DNA of 61,883 nucleotides, from assembly GCA_031272075.1 (NCBI GenBank), contig JAISUK010000081.1, positions 1 to 61,883 on the forward strand, read 5' to 3'. Shown in pieces: positions 45,001-54,693 of the stretch. Origin of the DNA: Dysgonamonadaceae bacterium. GTDB taxonomy: Bacteria; Bacteroidota; Bacteroidia; Bacteroidales; Azobacteroidaceae. Numbering within the stretch: position 1 is the first letter of the stretch; every line of letters begins with the position of its first letter. A model generated the notes under the pieces. It saw only the letters and a list, made by a program, of their open reading frames with translations. It had not been told where the DNA came from and made no database searches. Made by a program: the position numbers and the translations under genes.

Positions 45001-46344
45001 ATGAAGTTGAGTATGCTTACTGCGATATCTCCCGTGGATGGTCGGTATCGTGATAAAACCTTTACCCTCTCAACGTATTTCTCCGAATATGCGTTGATAC
45101 GTTATAGAGTACTCGTTGAAATAGAATATTTTATTTCATTATGTGAGCTCCCCTTGCCGCAATTGAGCGGTGTAGCTCCTCAGTCGTATGCGTCTTTGCG
45201 TGATATTTATTATTTCTTTACTTTGGAAGATGCCCAGCAAATAAAAGAGATCGAAAAAACAACAAATCACGATGTGAAAGCCGTCGAATATTTTCTGAAA
45301 GACAAATTTGACGGATTGAACCTTACTCCGTACAAAGAATTTATCCATTTCGGTCTGACCTCGCAGGACATCAACAATACCTCCGTGCCTTTGTCTATCA
45401 AAGATGTACTGAACGATGAGCTTTATCCCTTGTTTTCCGAGTTGATAAATACCTTGAAAAAACAAGCTTCCGAATGGAATGACATCCCCATGTTGGCCAG
45501 GACGCATGGACAGCCGGCTTCCCCTACCCGCTTGGGCAAAGAAATCATGGTATTTATCAGTCGTTTGGAACAACAACTGAAGATGTTGAAAACCCTTCCC
45601 ATTTCTGCAAAATTCGGAGGCGCCACCGGCAATTACAACGCCCATCACTGGGCATATCCGCAGTACGACTGGAATGCTTTCGGCACACAATTTGTTCGGG
45701 AAAAATTAGGGCTGGTCAGGGAAGAATGGACAACTCAAATCTCCAATTATGACAATTTGGCATCCCAGTTGGATGCATTGAAACGAATCAATATCATCTT
45801 GATAGATATGTCCAGGGATTTTTGGCAATACATCTCCATGGAATATTTCAAGCAACAAATCAAAGCAAATGAAATCGGCTCCTCGGCGATGCCCCATAAA
45901 GTGAATCCGATCGATTTCGAAAATGCCGAAGGCAATCTGGGCGTGGCCAATGCCTTGCTCGAACACTTGGCCTCGAAACTGCCGGTTTCGCGGTTGCAGC
46001 GCGATTTGACCGATTCCACCGTATTGCGGAATATCGGTGTGCCGATTGCCCATATCGTCATTGCGTTGCAGAGTCTGTTGAAAGGACTGTCGAAACTTGT
46101 TTTAAACCGGGAGGCGATCGATCACGACCTGGACAAAGCCTGGCCGGTCGTCGCGGAAGGGATTCAAACCATCCTCCGCAGAGAGGGTTATCCGAATCCG
46201 TATGAAACGCTGAAATCATTAACTCGTACAAATCACAGGATTTCGGAAGCATCGATCCGGGAACTTATCGATAATTTAAATGTTGAAGAGACGGTTAAAA
46301 TGGAATTGCGATCCATTACGCCTCAAAATTATGTTGGAATATAA
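45001..46344 (+). CDS. purB: Adenylosuccinate lyase
   Basis: The 447-residue enzyme catalyses two fumarate-releasing steps, SAICAR to AICAR and adenylosuccinate to AMP. The fumarase/aspartase superfamily signature GSSAMPHKVNP is at residues 293-303 and carries the catalytic Ser in its flexible loop. The other conserved regions are TSQDINNTS (near 121) and ARTHGQPASPT (near 168). The long form resembles the Escherichia coli type. A -7 box precedes it. Confidence 0.97.
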   Translation: MKLSMLTAISPVDGRYRDKTFTLSTYFSEYALIRYRVLVEIEYFISLCELPLPQLSGVAPQSYASLRDIYYFFTLEDAQQIKEIEKTTNHDVKAVEYFLKDKFDGLNLTPYKEFIHFGLTSQDINNTSVPLSIKDVLNDELYPLFSELINTLKKQASEWNDIPMLARTHGQPASPTRLGKEIMVFISRLEQQLKMLKTLPISAKFGGATGNYNAHHWAYPQYDWNAFGTQFVREKLGLVREEWTTQISNYDNLASQLDALKRINIILIDMSRDFWQYISMEYFKQQIKANEIGSSAMPHKVNPIDFENAEGNLGVANALLEHLASKLPVSRLQRDLTDSTVLRNIGVPIAHIVIALQSLLKGLSKLVLNREAIDHDLDKAWPVVAEGIQTILRREGYPNPYETLKSLTRTNHRISEASIRELIDNLNVEETVKMELRSITPQNYVGI

Positions 46345-46424
46345 ATGAATCTAAAAATCACAAGAGAGAATAACAACCGTGACCGTGAGGTCGCAAATTT
46401 TTTAACAAATCAATTTATAAAACA

Positions 46425-47771
46425 ATGATCGCAGATAAAGAAGAATGGAAAACGCGAAATTTTAGCGAAAGAAGAGATGACAGAGTAAGTCATGAAAGAA
46501 GGTATTCTCATTCTAATGAGGATAGCTACGGAAATAATGAGGATAAGCCTTATAATTATCCGAATTATAATCAAGGTGGGAACTATGAACGCCGCCAAAA
46601 CAGCGGCAACTACCAACAACGTCAGGGAGGATATTATCCCCGACAGGGTGGCGGTGGAAATCATTACGAACGGAGGGATAACGGCTATAATCAGAATCGC
46701 CCGAAACAGTACAACAACCCCCGCTATGATAACAACACCTACAATTCACCTTCGGGAGATGCCTCTGCGGTGAAAAAACGTAGACCTCGTGTGGGAGAAA
46801 GTAACATGCAACCTCAAAGAGGTGGAAATAATTATGGCTCATACAACCGGCAAGGTCAAGGCCAAAATTATAACTACAATTCCGGTGGCAGAAAACCGCA
46901 GGGCGGAGGTTATGTACGCAACAACCGCCCGCAACAAAACAACCAACAGGGAGGCAGACCGCAAGTTCGAAAACAGCAAACACCCTACAATCCGAATGCG
47001 AAATTCGGCCTTCAGAAACAGTTGAAATACCGTGAAGAACATTTTGACCCGAATGAATTGCTCCGTTTGAACAAATATCTCGCCAACGCCGGAGTTTGTT
47101 CCCGCAGAGAAGCGGACGAATTTATTCAGGCTGGCCTGGTGAAAGTGAACGATGTTATCGTAACCGAATTGGGCACGAAAATCAAACGTATGGACAAAGT
47201 GATGTTTCACGATCAACCGATCCAATTGGAGCCGAAGATTTACGTATTGTTAAACAAACCGAAGAATTGTGTCACCACGGTCGACGATATGTATGAGCGT
47301 TTAACCGTGATGGATCTGGTGAAAAATGCGTGCCGCGAACGGATTTTCCCGGTTGGACGTCTGGACAGGAATACGACAGGCGTGCTGTTGCTGACGAACG
47401 ACGGCGACCTGGCCTCGAAATTGACGCATCCCAAATTTTTGAAAAAGAAAATCTACCACGTGTGGTTAGACAAAGAGGTGCTGATCGAGGACATGCAAAA
47501 AATTGCCGAAGGCATCGAATTGGAAGACGGCGAAATACACGCCGACGCCATCAGTTACGTGATGGAAACGGACAAAACCCAGGTGGGCATCGAAATCCAT
47601 TCGGGACGCAACCGCATCGTTCGCAGAATGTTTGAAAGCATCGGCTATCATGTGGTCAAACTCGACCGTGTTTATTTTGCCGGATTAACAAAGAAAAATT
47701 TGAAAAGAGGTCAATGGCGTTACCTCAATGAACGGGAAGTGAACATGCTTCGCACAAGTTCGTTTGAATAA
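46425..47771 (+). CDS. RluB/RsuA-type pseudouridine synthase with long low-complexity N-terminus
   Basis: The 448-residue protein has an N-terminal extension of about 200 residues rich in Asn, Gly, Arg, Tyr and Gln (GGNYERRQNSGNYQQRQGGY and similar). An S4 RNA-binding domain (about 212-260, LNKYLANAGVCSRREADEFI) and the pseudouridine synthase core follow. The catalytic Asp is Asp314 in GRLDRNTTG, and the closing motif is IHSGRNRIVRRMFESIGY. The core modifies 23S or 16S rRNA near the peptidyl transferase centre or in the small subunit; which of RluB, RluE/F or RsuA is meant I cannot say. Such tails occur in many Bacteroidota orthologues. Confidence 0.92.
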   Translation: MIADKEEWKTRNFSERRDDRVSHERRYSHSNEDSYGNNEDKPYNYPNYNQGGNYERRQNSGNYQQRQGGYYPRQGGGGNHYERRDNGYNQNRPKQYNNPRYDNNTYNSPSGDASAVKKRRPRVGESNMQPQRGGNNYGSYNRQGQGQNYNYNSGGRKPQGGGYVRNNRPQQNNQQGGRPQVRKQQTPYNPNAKFGLQKQLKYREEHFDPNELLRLNKYLANAGVCSRREADEFIQAGLVKVNDVIVTELGTKIKRMDKVMFHDQPIQLEPKIYVLLNKPKNCVTTVDDMYERLTVMDLVKNACRERIFPVGRLDRNTTGVLLLTNDGDLASKLTHPKFLKKKIYHVWLDKEVLIEDMQKIAEGIELEDGEIHADAISYVMETDKTQVGIEIHSGRNRIVRRMFESIGYHVVKLDRVYFAGLTKKNLKRGQWRYLNEREVNMLRTSSFE

Positions 47772-47794
47772 GTGTATAAATTTTTTACAGGCGT

Positions 47795-49192
47795 ATGAAA
47801 TTGATTAATAGAACCAGGATTGCCGATTTGTTCAATGACGGCGTATATAATAAGGAAGTTTGTGTCAAAGGATGGGTGCGTACCCGCCGAAACAATAAAC
47901 AAGTCGTTTTTATTGCGCTAAATGACGGATCCACAATCAAAAATATCCAGATTGTAGTTGATATAGAAGTATTTGGCGAAGAATCCCTGAAAACGATCAC
48001 AACCGGTTCGTGCATTTTCGTGAACGGATTGCTGGTCGAATCAAAGGGTTATGGCCAATCAGTGGAAATTCAGGCTTCGGAAATAGAAATTGCCGGGACA
48101 GCCGATCCCAATACCTATCCCTTACAAAAGAAAGGTCATTCGTTGGAGTTCTTGAGGGAGATCGCCCATTTGCGCCCCCGAACCAACACTTTCGGAGCGG
48201 TTTTCCGAATTCGCCACCATTTGTCTTTTGCGATACATAGCTATTTCAACAACAAAGGATTGTATTATTTTCATACGCCTGTAATTACCGCTTCGGATGC
48301 AGAAGGAGCCGGCGCCATGTTTCAGGTTTCTACTTTGGATTTCAAAGACCTGCTGTCGAAAGGAGTGAAAGAAATCGATTATTCCAACGATTTCTTCGGA
48401 AAAAAGACGAACCTGACGGTTTCCGGACAATTGGAAGGAGAATTGGGCGCAATGGCGCTGGGCGGAATCTATACTTTCGGCCCGACTTTCCGCGCTGAAA
48501 ATTCCAATACCCCGCGCCACTTGGCGGAATTTTGGATGATCGAACCCGAAGTCGCTTTCTTTGATATTCATGACAACATGGACATGGCGGAAGAATTTCT
48601 CAAATTTGTGATTTCTTACGCAATGGAATATTGTAAAGACGACATCGAGTTCCTCTGCAAAATGTATGACAACGAACTGATTGACCGACTTCATTCTATT
48701 CTCAATAATAAATTTGTCCGCTTAACCTATACCGAAGGAATACAGATCCTTGAAAATTCAGGCGAAAAATTTGAATTTCCGGTATATTGGGGAGCCGATC
48801 TCCAATCGGAACACGAACGTTATCTGGTAGAGAAACATTTTAATTGCCCGATAATTATGACCGACTACCCAAAAGAGATCAAGTCGTTCTATATGAAACA
48901 GAATGATGACGGAAAGACGGTTCGTGGCATGGATGTACTGTTCCCGAAAATCGGGGAAATTATCGGCGGATCGGAACGCGAGGCGGATTATGATAAGTTG
49001 TTGAATCGTGTGAATGAATTGAATATGTCGATCGACAATTTGTGGTGGTATCTGGAAACACGCAAATTCGGAACCGCACCGCACGCAGGATTCGGACTTG
49101 GTTTTGAACGTCTGGTGCTGTTTGTGACCGGCATGACCAATATCCGCGATGTGATTCCTTTCCCAAGAACTCCCAACAATACGGAATTTTAA
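47795..49192 (+). CDS. asnS: Asparagine-tRNA ligase
   Basis: The 465-residue class II aminoacyl-tRNA synthetase charges tRNA-Asn. An OB-fold anticodon-binding domain (about 17-110, [20 protein letters not shown]) precedes the catalytic core. Motif 2 is [20 protein letters not shown], and motif 3 is [15 protein letters not shown] with the final [10 protein letters not shown]. Direct AsnRS makes the amidotransferase route unnecessary for Asn. The PfkB gene follows after 7 bp. Confidence 0.97.
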   Translation: MKLINRTRIADLFNDGVYNKEVCVKGWVRTRRNNKQVVFIALNDGSTIKNIQIVVDIEVFGEESLKTITTGSCIFVNGLLVESKGYGQSVEIQASEIEIAGTADPNTYPLQKKGHSLEFLREIAHLRPRTNTFGAVFRIRHHLSFAIHSYFNNKGLYYFHTPVITASDAEGAGAMFQVSTLDFKDLLSKGVKEIDYSNDFFGKKTNLTVSGQLEGELGAMALGGIYTFGPTFRAENSNTPRHLAEFWMIEPEVAFFDIHDNMDMAEEFLKFVISYAMEYCKDDIEFLCKMYDNELIDRLHSILNNKFVRLTYTEGIQILENSGEKFEFPVYWGADLQSEHERYLVEKHFNCPIIMTDYPKEIKSFYMKQNDDGKTVRGMDVLFPKIGEIIGGSEREADYDKLLNRVNELNMSIDNLWWYLETRKFGTAPHAGFGLGFERLVLFVTGMTNIRDVIPFPRTPNNTEF

Positions 49193-49199
49193 GGATTTC

Positions 49200-50102
49200 A
49201 TGCAGAAACATGACTTTTGCTGTGTTGGGCACATCACACTTGACAAGGTTGTGACCGCTAAAAATACGGTTTTTATGCCGGGGGGCACCTCTTTTTATTG
49301 TTCCCATGCAATCCGTCATTTCAAAGATGTCGATTTCAAACTCGTTACTGCAGTCGCCGATTCCGAACTCCAGGTTACCGACGATTTGCAGCGCAAAGGA
49401 ATCAATGTCAAGGTTATACGAAGCGACAACTCCGTATTTTTCGAAAATATTTACGATGAAACGGATCCGAATAGCCGGACGCAACGTGTCCTGGCCAAAG
49501 CGGATCCATTCCGAATCGAACATTTGGAAAAAATTGATGCAAAGATCTATCTATTGGGGGCTTTGCTGGCAGACGATTTTCCGAAAGAAATGGTGAAATA
49601 TCTGGCAACGAAAGGACTGGTGGCAATCGATTCGCAGGGATATTTGAGGGAAGTTCGCAACAACGATGTGTTTGCTATTGACTGGATTGATAAACTGGAA
49701 GTGTTGCAGCATGTCCATTTTCTCAAAGCCAATGAACATGAGATGAAGGTGTTGACCGGACACGATGATGTGAGAAAAGGAGCGCAACAATTATTCGATT
49801 GGGGCGTGAAAGAGGTCCTCATCACATTGGGAAGTTTCGGTTCGGTGATCTATGATGGGAACACCTTTTTCGTTATACCTGCTTATTTGCCTGCTGAAGT
49901 CGTCGACTCAACCGGTTGCGGCGATACTTACCTCACCGGTTATTTATACCAACGAGCGAAAGGCATCGACATCGCATCCGCCGGCCGATTTGCGGCGGCG
50001 ATGGCTACCATCAAGATCGAAGTATCGGGACCATTCTACGGCTCAAAAGAAGACGTCCTCTACCGGATTCATCATTCCGAACAAACGATTCCTACAATCT
50101 AA
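49200..50102 (+). CDS. PfkB family carbohydrate/nucleoside kinase
   Basis: The 300-residue cytosolic kinase has the PfkB C-terminal signature DSTGCGDTYLTGY, with the catalytic base Asp242 in the GCGD anion hole. The N-terminal substrate region has GGTSFYCSHA. The sequence after HITLDKVV lacks the sugar-binding NxD pattern of ribokinase, so the substrate is open. It converges with the minus-strand MFS gene, whose stop lies 15 bp away. Confidence 0.88.
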   Translation: MQKHDFCCVGHITLDKVVTAKNTVFMPGGTSFYCSHAIRHFKDVDFKLVTAVADSELQVTDDLQRKGINVKVIRSDNSVFFENIYDETDPNSRTQRVLAKADPFRIEHLEKIDAKIYLLGALLADDFPKEMVKYLATKGLVAIDSQGYLREVRNNDVFAIDWIDKLEVLQHVHFLKANEHEMKVLTGHDDVRKGAQQLFDWGVKEVLITLGSFGSVIYDGNTFFVIPAYLPAEVVDSTGCGDTYLTGYLYQRAKGIDIASAGRFAAAMATIKIEVSGPFYGSKEDVLYRIHHSEQTIPTI

Positions 50103-50117
50103 TCCACTCAGGACAAA

Positions 50118-51350
50118 TTATTTCCGCAAGGTCTTACTGAAAGCAGTGATGGCTACAATACATATTCCGAACAATCCGATAATAAAATACGCGTAGTGCA
50201 TCCCGAATTGCTGCGAGATGGCGCCAACAAGCAAAGGCGCAATCAACGGCCCGACAAAACTAATTCCTGACATGATGGTCAGCGCGGTGCCTACGGGCGT
50301 TGTGGCTTTGTCACCAACGATGCTGTAAATCGTAGGAACCACACACGAGATCCCCAATCCGATGAACATAAACCCAATAGAATTGATTATCACTTTCGAC
50401 AACACTTCGTTTGAAAATCCGATAAATAGCGAAGAAATGATAAACCCGACAAATATCAAGATTCCGGCTACTTGTAAGACTGTTTTCTTCGACCACTTGC
50501 GGTAAGCAACATTGGTGAGAATCCTGCCGGTGAACATCATAACCATAAAAACCAAGAATCCCACTTGCAGCGATTTGGGCGCTTTGATTACCGACTGGAA
50601 ATAAACATCGCTCCATTCAAACATCGTGTTTTCCACCACAAGCGCCAAAAGCCATACAATCCCCAACTGTATCAAAAGGATTTCCGGCAATCGCAATTTC
50701 CATTTTTTGGCGGTTACCTGATCGACAACGGGGGTCGATTCCACGGCTCGCGATTTTTCCGGAAGCACTTCAGGATCAAGCAAGTATTTGTAGTTAAACA
50801 ATATCAGCAACAAAGCAATCGCCGTAATGATGGAAAAATGGTGAAAAGGAACAACCGAAAGATTAATCATAACGAACCCGATGAGGGCGCCAAGGCATGC
50901 CGCAAGACTCCAGGTAGCATGGAAAGTAGCTATGATCGGCTTATTGTAGATCCGTTCCACTTCGATGGCCTGGGTATTGAGTGAAATGTCCGTCATGTTC
51001 CAAAATAATCCGAATAACAACAACATCAGTGACAACAGCGTAATTCCGGGCACAAAGCCAACGCCAAACAAAGCCAGTGTATACCCCAGAATACTGATCA
51101 GTACGGTTTTCTTACTGCCGACACGCGGAAATAAGAATCCTACCGCAGGAATGGCCAGAAATTTCCCGATGGGAATCATAAACATCAGGAACCCAAAATG
51201 CAGCCAATTGTTGATGCCAAAAATCGCTTTGATATCCGGCAACCTGCTTGCCCAACTGGCAAAGCAGATTCCTTGAGCGAGAAAAATGAAGAATACGGCC
51301 AAGCGTATTCGTTTTTTAGAATAACGGAGTTGTTTCAAATCGGAAATCAT
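50118..51350 (-). CDS. MFS transporter (FucP/YbjJ-like)
   Basis: The 410-residue inner-membrane protein has 12 predicted spans and a short central loop (about 195-220). The start ASWASRLPDIKAIFGINN resembles the YbjJ-type branch, in which SRxPxIK is conserved near span 1. The rest has the usual Gly-rich spans. No sugar-porter signatures (PESPRW, PETKG) are present, unlike the other MFS protein in this window. It is the last gene of the DUF4290-murA-rimM string, 4 bp after rimM. The substrate is unknown. Confidence 0.88.
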   Translation of the reverse strand: MISDLKQLRYSKKRIRLAVFFIFLAQGICFASWASRLPDIKAIFGINNWLHFGFLMFMIPIGKFLAIPAVGFLFPRVGSKKTVLISILGYTLALFGVGFVPGITLLSLMLLLFGLFWNMTDISLNTQAIEVERIYNKPIIATFHATWSLAACLGALIGFVMINLSVVPFHHFSIITAIALLLILFNYKYLLDPEVLPEKSRAVESTPVVDQVTAKKWKLRLPEILLIQLGIVWLLALVVENTMFEWSDVYFQSVIKAPKSLQVGFLVFMVMMFTGRILTNVAYRKWSKKTVLQVAGILIFVGFIISSLFIGFSNEVLSKVIINSIGFMFIGLGISCVVPTIYSIVGDKATTPVGTALTIMSGISFVGPLIAPLLVGAISQQFGMHYAYFIIGLFGICIVAITAFSKTLRK

Positions 51351-51354
51351 CTTA

Positions 51355-51888
51355 TTATGTTTTATTCAAATTTAGTATTCCTTCAGGGATAGCCATTTGC
51401 AGCCTCAGGTTATCTTCATCTTTTGTGAGAATAAATGATTCTACGGCAGGGATTAACAATTCGTTTTCGTTGTTTTCAACTATGAACAGGATGTTGATGG
51501 TAGACTGATCGACACCGATAATCGTTCCGACGACGATCCCCCGCTCATCTTGCAACTCATAGCCGATATAGTATTCCCACAACATCATGTCGTTGCGCGT
51601 GCGGGATTTACGGACGTACTTTTTAGGAAAATACACATCTTTATTGAGTAGGGAAGCGATTTGTTTTTCAGAATTGAGGCCTTTCAACCCAACCAATGCG
51701 GTTGTGTCGGACAGGAATCGGTATTGTTCCAGCATAAACGGGACAAAGATACGATCTAATTCGCAGATCAAAAACGGACATTGCGATTCATCAAAAGAAT
51801 CATCCGTAAAAGTAAACAGCAGTAGACCTTTGATGCCGTGTGATTTATTAAAACGCCCTATCTTGATCAGTTCTTCTCGTTTAATCAT
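51355..51888 (-). CDS. rimM: Ribosome maturation factor RimM
   Basis: The 177-residue protein binds S19 and helps assemble the 30S head. The N-terminal RimM domain starts with IGRFNKSHGIKGLLLFTFTD (the GxxxxxHGIKG motif). The C-terminal PRC-barrel domain (about 95-177) contains YYIGYELQDERGIVVGTIIG. It lies 3 bp after murA, which is a conserved Bacteroidota order. Confidence 0.95.
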   Translation of the reverse strand: MIKREELIKIGRFNKSHGIKGLLLFTFTDDSFDESQCPFLICELDRIFVPFMLEQYRFLSDTTALVGLKGLNSEKQIASLLNKDVYFPKKYVRKSRTRNDMMLWEYYIGYELQDERGIVVGTIIGVDQSTINILFIVENNENELLIPAVESFILTKDEDNLRLQMAIPEGILNLNKT

Positions 51889-51891
51889 GGG

Positions 51892-53196
51892 TTAAATCCT
51901 GGTTATCCGGGCTCCCAAGGCATTCAGACGCTTGTCGATCGCCTGATATCCCCTGTCAATTTGATCAATGTTATGGATTTGGCTCGTTCCTTCGGCACTC
52001 ATGGCGGCAATCAGCAGCGCGATTCCCGCACGGATGTCGGGCGAAGTCATGTTGGCGGCGCGTAAACGATAGCGTCGAGCTGAACCAATGACCGTCGCAC
52101 GATGCGGATCGCACAGGATGATCTGCGCACCCATGTCGATCAGTTTGTCTACAAAAAACAGCCGACTTTCAAACATTTTCTGATGAATCAGCACACTGCC
52201 GTTGGCTTGCGTAGCAACAACCAGCATGACACTGAGCAAATCGGGCGTCAGCCCCGGCCAGGGTGCGTCGGCAATGGTCATGATGGATCCGTCGATGAAT
52301 GTTTCGATGGAATAAAGCTCTTGTGCAGGCACCACGATATCATCCCCTTCTTGCGTCACGATAATCCCGAATCGGCGAAAGGAATCGGGAATAATCCCCA
52401 GATTGTCAAAAGAAACATTTTTGATGCGTATTTGTGAGGCCGTCATGGCTGCCATGCCGATAAAACTGCCGATTTCGATCATATCCGGCAATACCGTATG
52501 CACACATCCGCCCAACGATTGTGTCCCATGGATATGCAACAAATTGGATCCAAGTCCTTCAATCCGGGCGCCCATCGACAGCAACATCCGAGTTAACTGT
52601 TGCAGATAAGGTTCACAGGCGGCATTGTAAATCGTCGTCTCGCCCCGGGCAAATACGGCTGCCATCAGTACATTGGCCGTGCCGGTGACGGAAGCCTCGT
52701 CGAGCAGGATATAAGAGCCGACCAAACCTTTGGACAGGACACGATAGACTTGCCTGCCGGAGTCATACACAAATTCCGCCCCCAATTTACGGATGCCGAT
52801 GAAGTGGGTGTCCAAACGGCGACGACCGATCTTATCACCTCCGGGTTTGGGAATCAACACACTGCCGAATCGGGCGATCAACGGCCCGACAATCATGATC
52901 GACCCCCGCAATGCGGCGCTCTTTTTCAAAAATTCGTCCGATTCGAGGTATTCAAGATTGATGTCATCCGATTGAAACGTGTAGGATCCGGGAGCCAGTT
53001 GTGTTATTTTCACCCCCATCTCTTTGAGCAGGCCAATCAGATTCTTGACATCCAGGATTTCAGGAATATTGTGTATCGTTACCGGTTCCGAAGTTAACAA
53101 TGTGGCGCATATTACCTCCAAAGCTTCGTTCTTCGCTCCTTGCGGTATGATGTCACCCGATAAGCGATGTCCACCTTCAATGATAAACGATGCCAT
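51892..53196 (-). CDS. murA: UDP-N-acetylglucosamine 1-carboxyvinyltransferase, Asp active-site type
   Basis: The 434-residue enzyme transfers enolpyruvate from PEP to UDP-GlcNAc, the first committed step of peptidoglycan synthesis. Lys22-Asn23 (GAKNE) and the inside-out alpha/beta barrel pattern are present. The active-site loop reads PKPGGDKIGRRRLDTH. Where Escherichia coli has Cys115 (GGCAIG), this protein has Asp121 (codon at 52834-52836). Asp at this position keeps activity but blocks alkylation by fosfomycin in known MurA enzymes. It follows the DUF4290 gene by 8 bp. Confidence 0.96.
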   Translation of the reverse strand: MASFIIEGGHRLSGDIIPQGAKNEALEVICATLLTSEPVTIHNIPEILDVKNLIGLLKEMGVKITQLAPGSYTFQSDDINLEYLESDEFLKKSAALRGSIMIVGPLIARFGSVLIPKPGGDKIGRRRLDTHFIGIRKLGAEFVYDSGRQVYRVLSKGLVGSYILLDEASVTGTANVLMAAVFARGETTIYNAACEPYLQQLTRMLLSMGARIEGLGSNLLHIHGTQSLGGCVHTVLPDMIEIGSFIGMAAMTASQIRIKNVSFDNLGIIPDSFRRFGIIVTQEGDDIVVPAQELYSIETFIDGSIMTIADAPWPGLTPDLLSVMLVVATQANGSVLIHQKMFESRLFFVDKLIDMGAQIILCDPHRATVIGSARRYRLRAANMTSPDIRAGIALLIAAMSAEGTSQIHNIDQIDRGYQAIDKRLNALGARITRI

Positions 53197-53204
53197 CGTG
53201 GAAA

Positions 53205-53831
53205 TTATTTATTTTGTCTTCGCGTCAGATTCTTATTTTTCTTCATCAGGATGTCTTTCGATTCCGTCAATTTATGAAGCTCTTCGTCCAGCACAATATT
53301 ACCTTTGGAGAGATATTCCAGGTCTTTGAAGATTTTACTGTCGTCTACAATTTCCTTATTCCAGGTAAGAAAGGACTTTTTCATGTGGTTGGCCAATAAG
53401 CGAATCAATTGTTCACGCTCTTTCCCGTCTTTATATTCAGTCGCTTTTTTGATCATATTCTCCAGATTCTTACCATAATGCTTATAGGTAATCCGTCCGG
53501 TATTATACGGCAATTTCTGTGGATGGATATACAAATCCTCACGCTTGATGACTTCGTAAGGATAATCAATATCAAGACAAAAATCGGACATGATTGCAAG
53601 ATGATCCCAGAGAATATGCTTGAAATCATTGACGTCCCTTAAATGCGGAAACATGTTCCCCATGATGTTGATGATAGTTTGCGCACAGCATTTCCGCTCT
53701 TCTTTATCCGGAATCGTGATACAATAATCTACCATATTTTGAATGTTTCTGCCGTATTCAGGCAGGATTAAACGCTTTTCTTGCGTGTTATATCTCATAC
53801 TTTTAACTGATTTCATTAACTCAGGATTCAT
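53205..53831 (-). CDS. DUF4290 family protein
   Basis: The 208-residue protein is mostly helical, with no signal peptide or membrane span, and is conserved next to murA in Bacteroidota. Recognisable segments are YNTQEKRLILPEYGRNIQNM and NVNDFKHILWDHL-like. The C-terminal quarter is basic (MKKNKNLTRRQNK). The function is not known. The steady linkage to murA and rimM suggests a cell-envelope or ribosome-related task, but that is inference. A full promoter precedes it. Confidence 0.88.
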   Translation of the reverse strand: MNPELMKSVKSMRYNTQEKRLILPEYGRNIQNMVDYCITIPDKEERKCCAQTIINIMGNMFPHLRDVNDFKHILWDHLAIMSDFCLDIDYPYEVIKREDLYIHPQKLPYNTGRITYKHYGKNLENMIKKATEYKDGKEREQLIRLLANHMKKSFLTWNKEIVDDSKIFKDLEYLSKGNIVLDEELHKLTESKDILMKKNKNLTRRQNK

Positions 53832-53878
53832 ACTTCGTAAGCAGTAATTGATTTGTATTAATTTTCTATATCAGGAAA

Positions 53879-53910
53879 CAAAGTTACATCAAATATTTGG
53901 AATATTCAAA
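53879..53910 (-). promoter_or_regulatory. Promoter of the DUF4290-murA-rimM operon
   Basis: On the minus strand the -33 TTTG (53907-53910) and the -7 box TAACTTTG (53879-53886) are 20 nt apart. The -33 box overlaps the last codons of tsaB. The start codon lies 48 bp downstream of the -7 box. Confidence 0.7.
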
Positions 53911-54604
53911 AACCGCTTTGAAAAACCTTGTTTTTTGGAATAGTGGCCACAAATTCTTTCAAATAGAATGGCACAAAATAGGCCGTATCCTCAAAACGAC
54001 CTGCATCGAAAGCCTCCGTAGATAAAGGAATCATGGCGGCGGCATGGGGGTAGATGTCGGCAATAAATGCAGCATTCGAAGCGTGAATAATCGACTGACA
54101 CTTCGCAGAGCCGTCACCAAAAAACAATACTTTTCCTTTGGAAAGATAGTCGGAAAAAGAATCTTCCGAAAGAATCATCGCAGACGCTTCTTGCAGCGGA
54201 CGCAGTTGCCTGTCGTAGACCGCAGTGTATACTTCCATCCTGCGGGCATCGAGCATCGGAACGAAAAAATCGGCTTCATATCCGGCATCGATCACCTGAT
54301 TGGTCATGACCGCGAGTGACGAAACAGCGATCAGTGGAACATCCAACCCAAAACATAAACCTTTCGCTTCGGATACCCCGATACGTAATCCCGTGTAAGA
54401 ACCGGGACCGCCACAAACAGCAACTGCTTCGATTTTGATCGCATTGCTTTTTGCGAATGCAATCGCCTCTGCAACAAACTGCCCTAATAAAGCGGCATGG
54501 CGAGCACTGTTACGCTCTTCTTTCTCAAAAATAAGTGCCCCATTTACTGCCAATGCAACCGAACAATTGGCAGTCGAAGAATCAATATTTATTAGATTTT
54601 TCAT
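53906..54604 (-). CDS. tsaB: tRNA threonylcarbamoyladenosine biosynthesis protein TsaB
   Basis: The 232-residue ASKHA-fold protein is the partner of TsaD and TsaE in making t6A37 on ANN-decoding tRNAs. The start LINIDSSTANCSVALAVNG and the segment GPGSYTGLRIGVSEAKGLCF are diagnostic. Like other TsaB proteins it is shorter than TsaD and lacks the metal-binding HxxxH. Its -7 box lies only 10 bp before the ATG, giving a nearly leaderless mRNA. Confidence 0.95.
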   Translation of the reverse strand: MKNLINIDSSTANCSVALAVNGALIFEKEERNSARHAALLGQFVAEAIAFAKSNAIKIEAVAVCGGPGSYTGLRIGVSEAKGLCFGLDVPLIAVSSLAVMTNQVIDAGYEADFFVPMLDARRMEVYTAVYDRQLRPLQEASAMILSEDSFSDYLSKGKVLFFGDGSAKCQSIIHASNAAFIADIYPHAAAMIPLSTEAFDAGRFEDTAYFVPFYLKEFVATIPKNKVFQSGF

Positions 54605-54614
54605 GAAATATTTG

Positions 54615-54622
54615 CAAATATA
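54615..54622 (-). promoter_or_regulatory. -7 box of tsaB
   Basis: The minus strand reads TATATTTG, matching TAnnTTTG. The box ends 10 bp upstream of the tsaB start codon at 54604, so the transcript start should fall within a few nucleotides of the ATG. Confidence 0.55.
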
Positions 54623-54638
54623 GAAAATTATCCCGAAA

Positions 54639-54673
54639 TTTGGCAGCTAATTTCGAGTATAAAACTATTTTTG
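54639..54673 (+). promoter_or_regulatory. Promoter of yicC
   Basis: TTTG at 54639-54642 and TATTTTTG at 54666-54673 are separated by 23 nt, a little long. The -7 box ends 20 bp before the yicC ATG at 54694. Confidence 0.5.
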
Positions 54674-54693
54674 TCAAAATAATTACAAAATCT

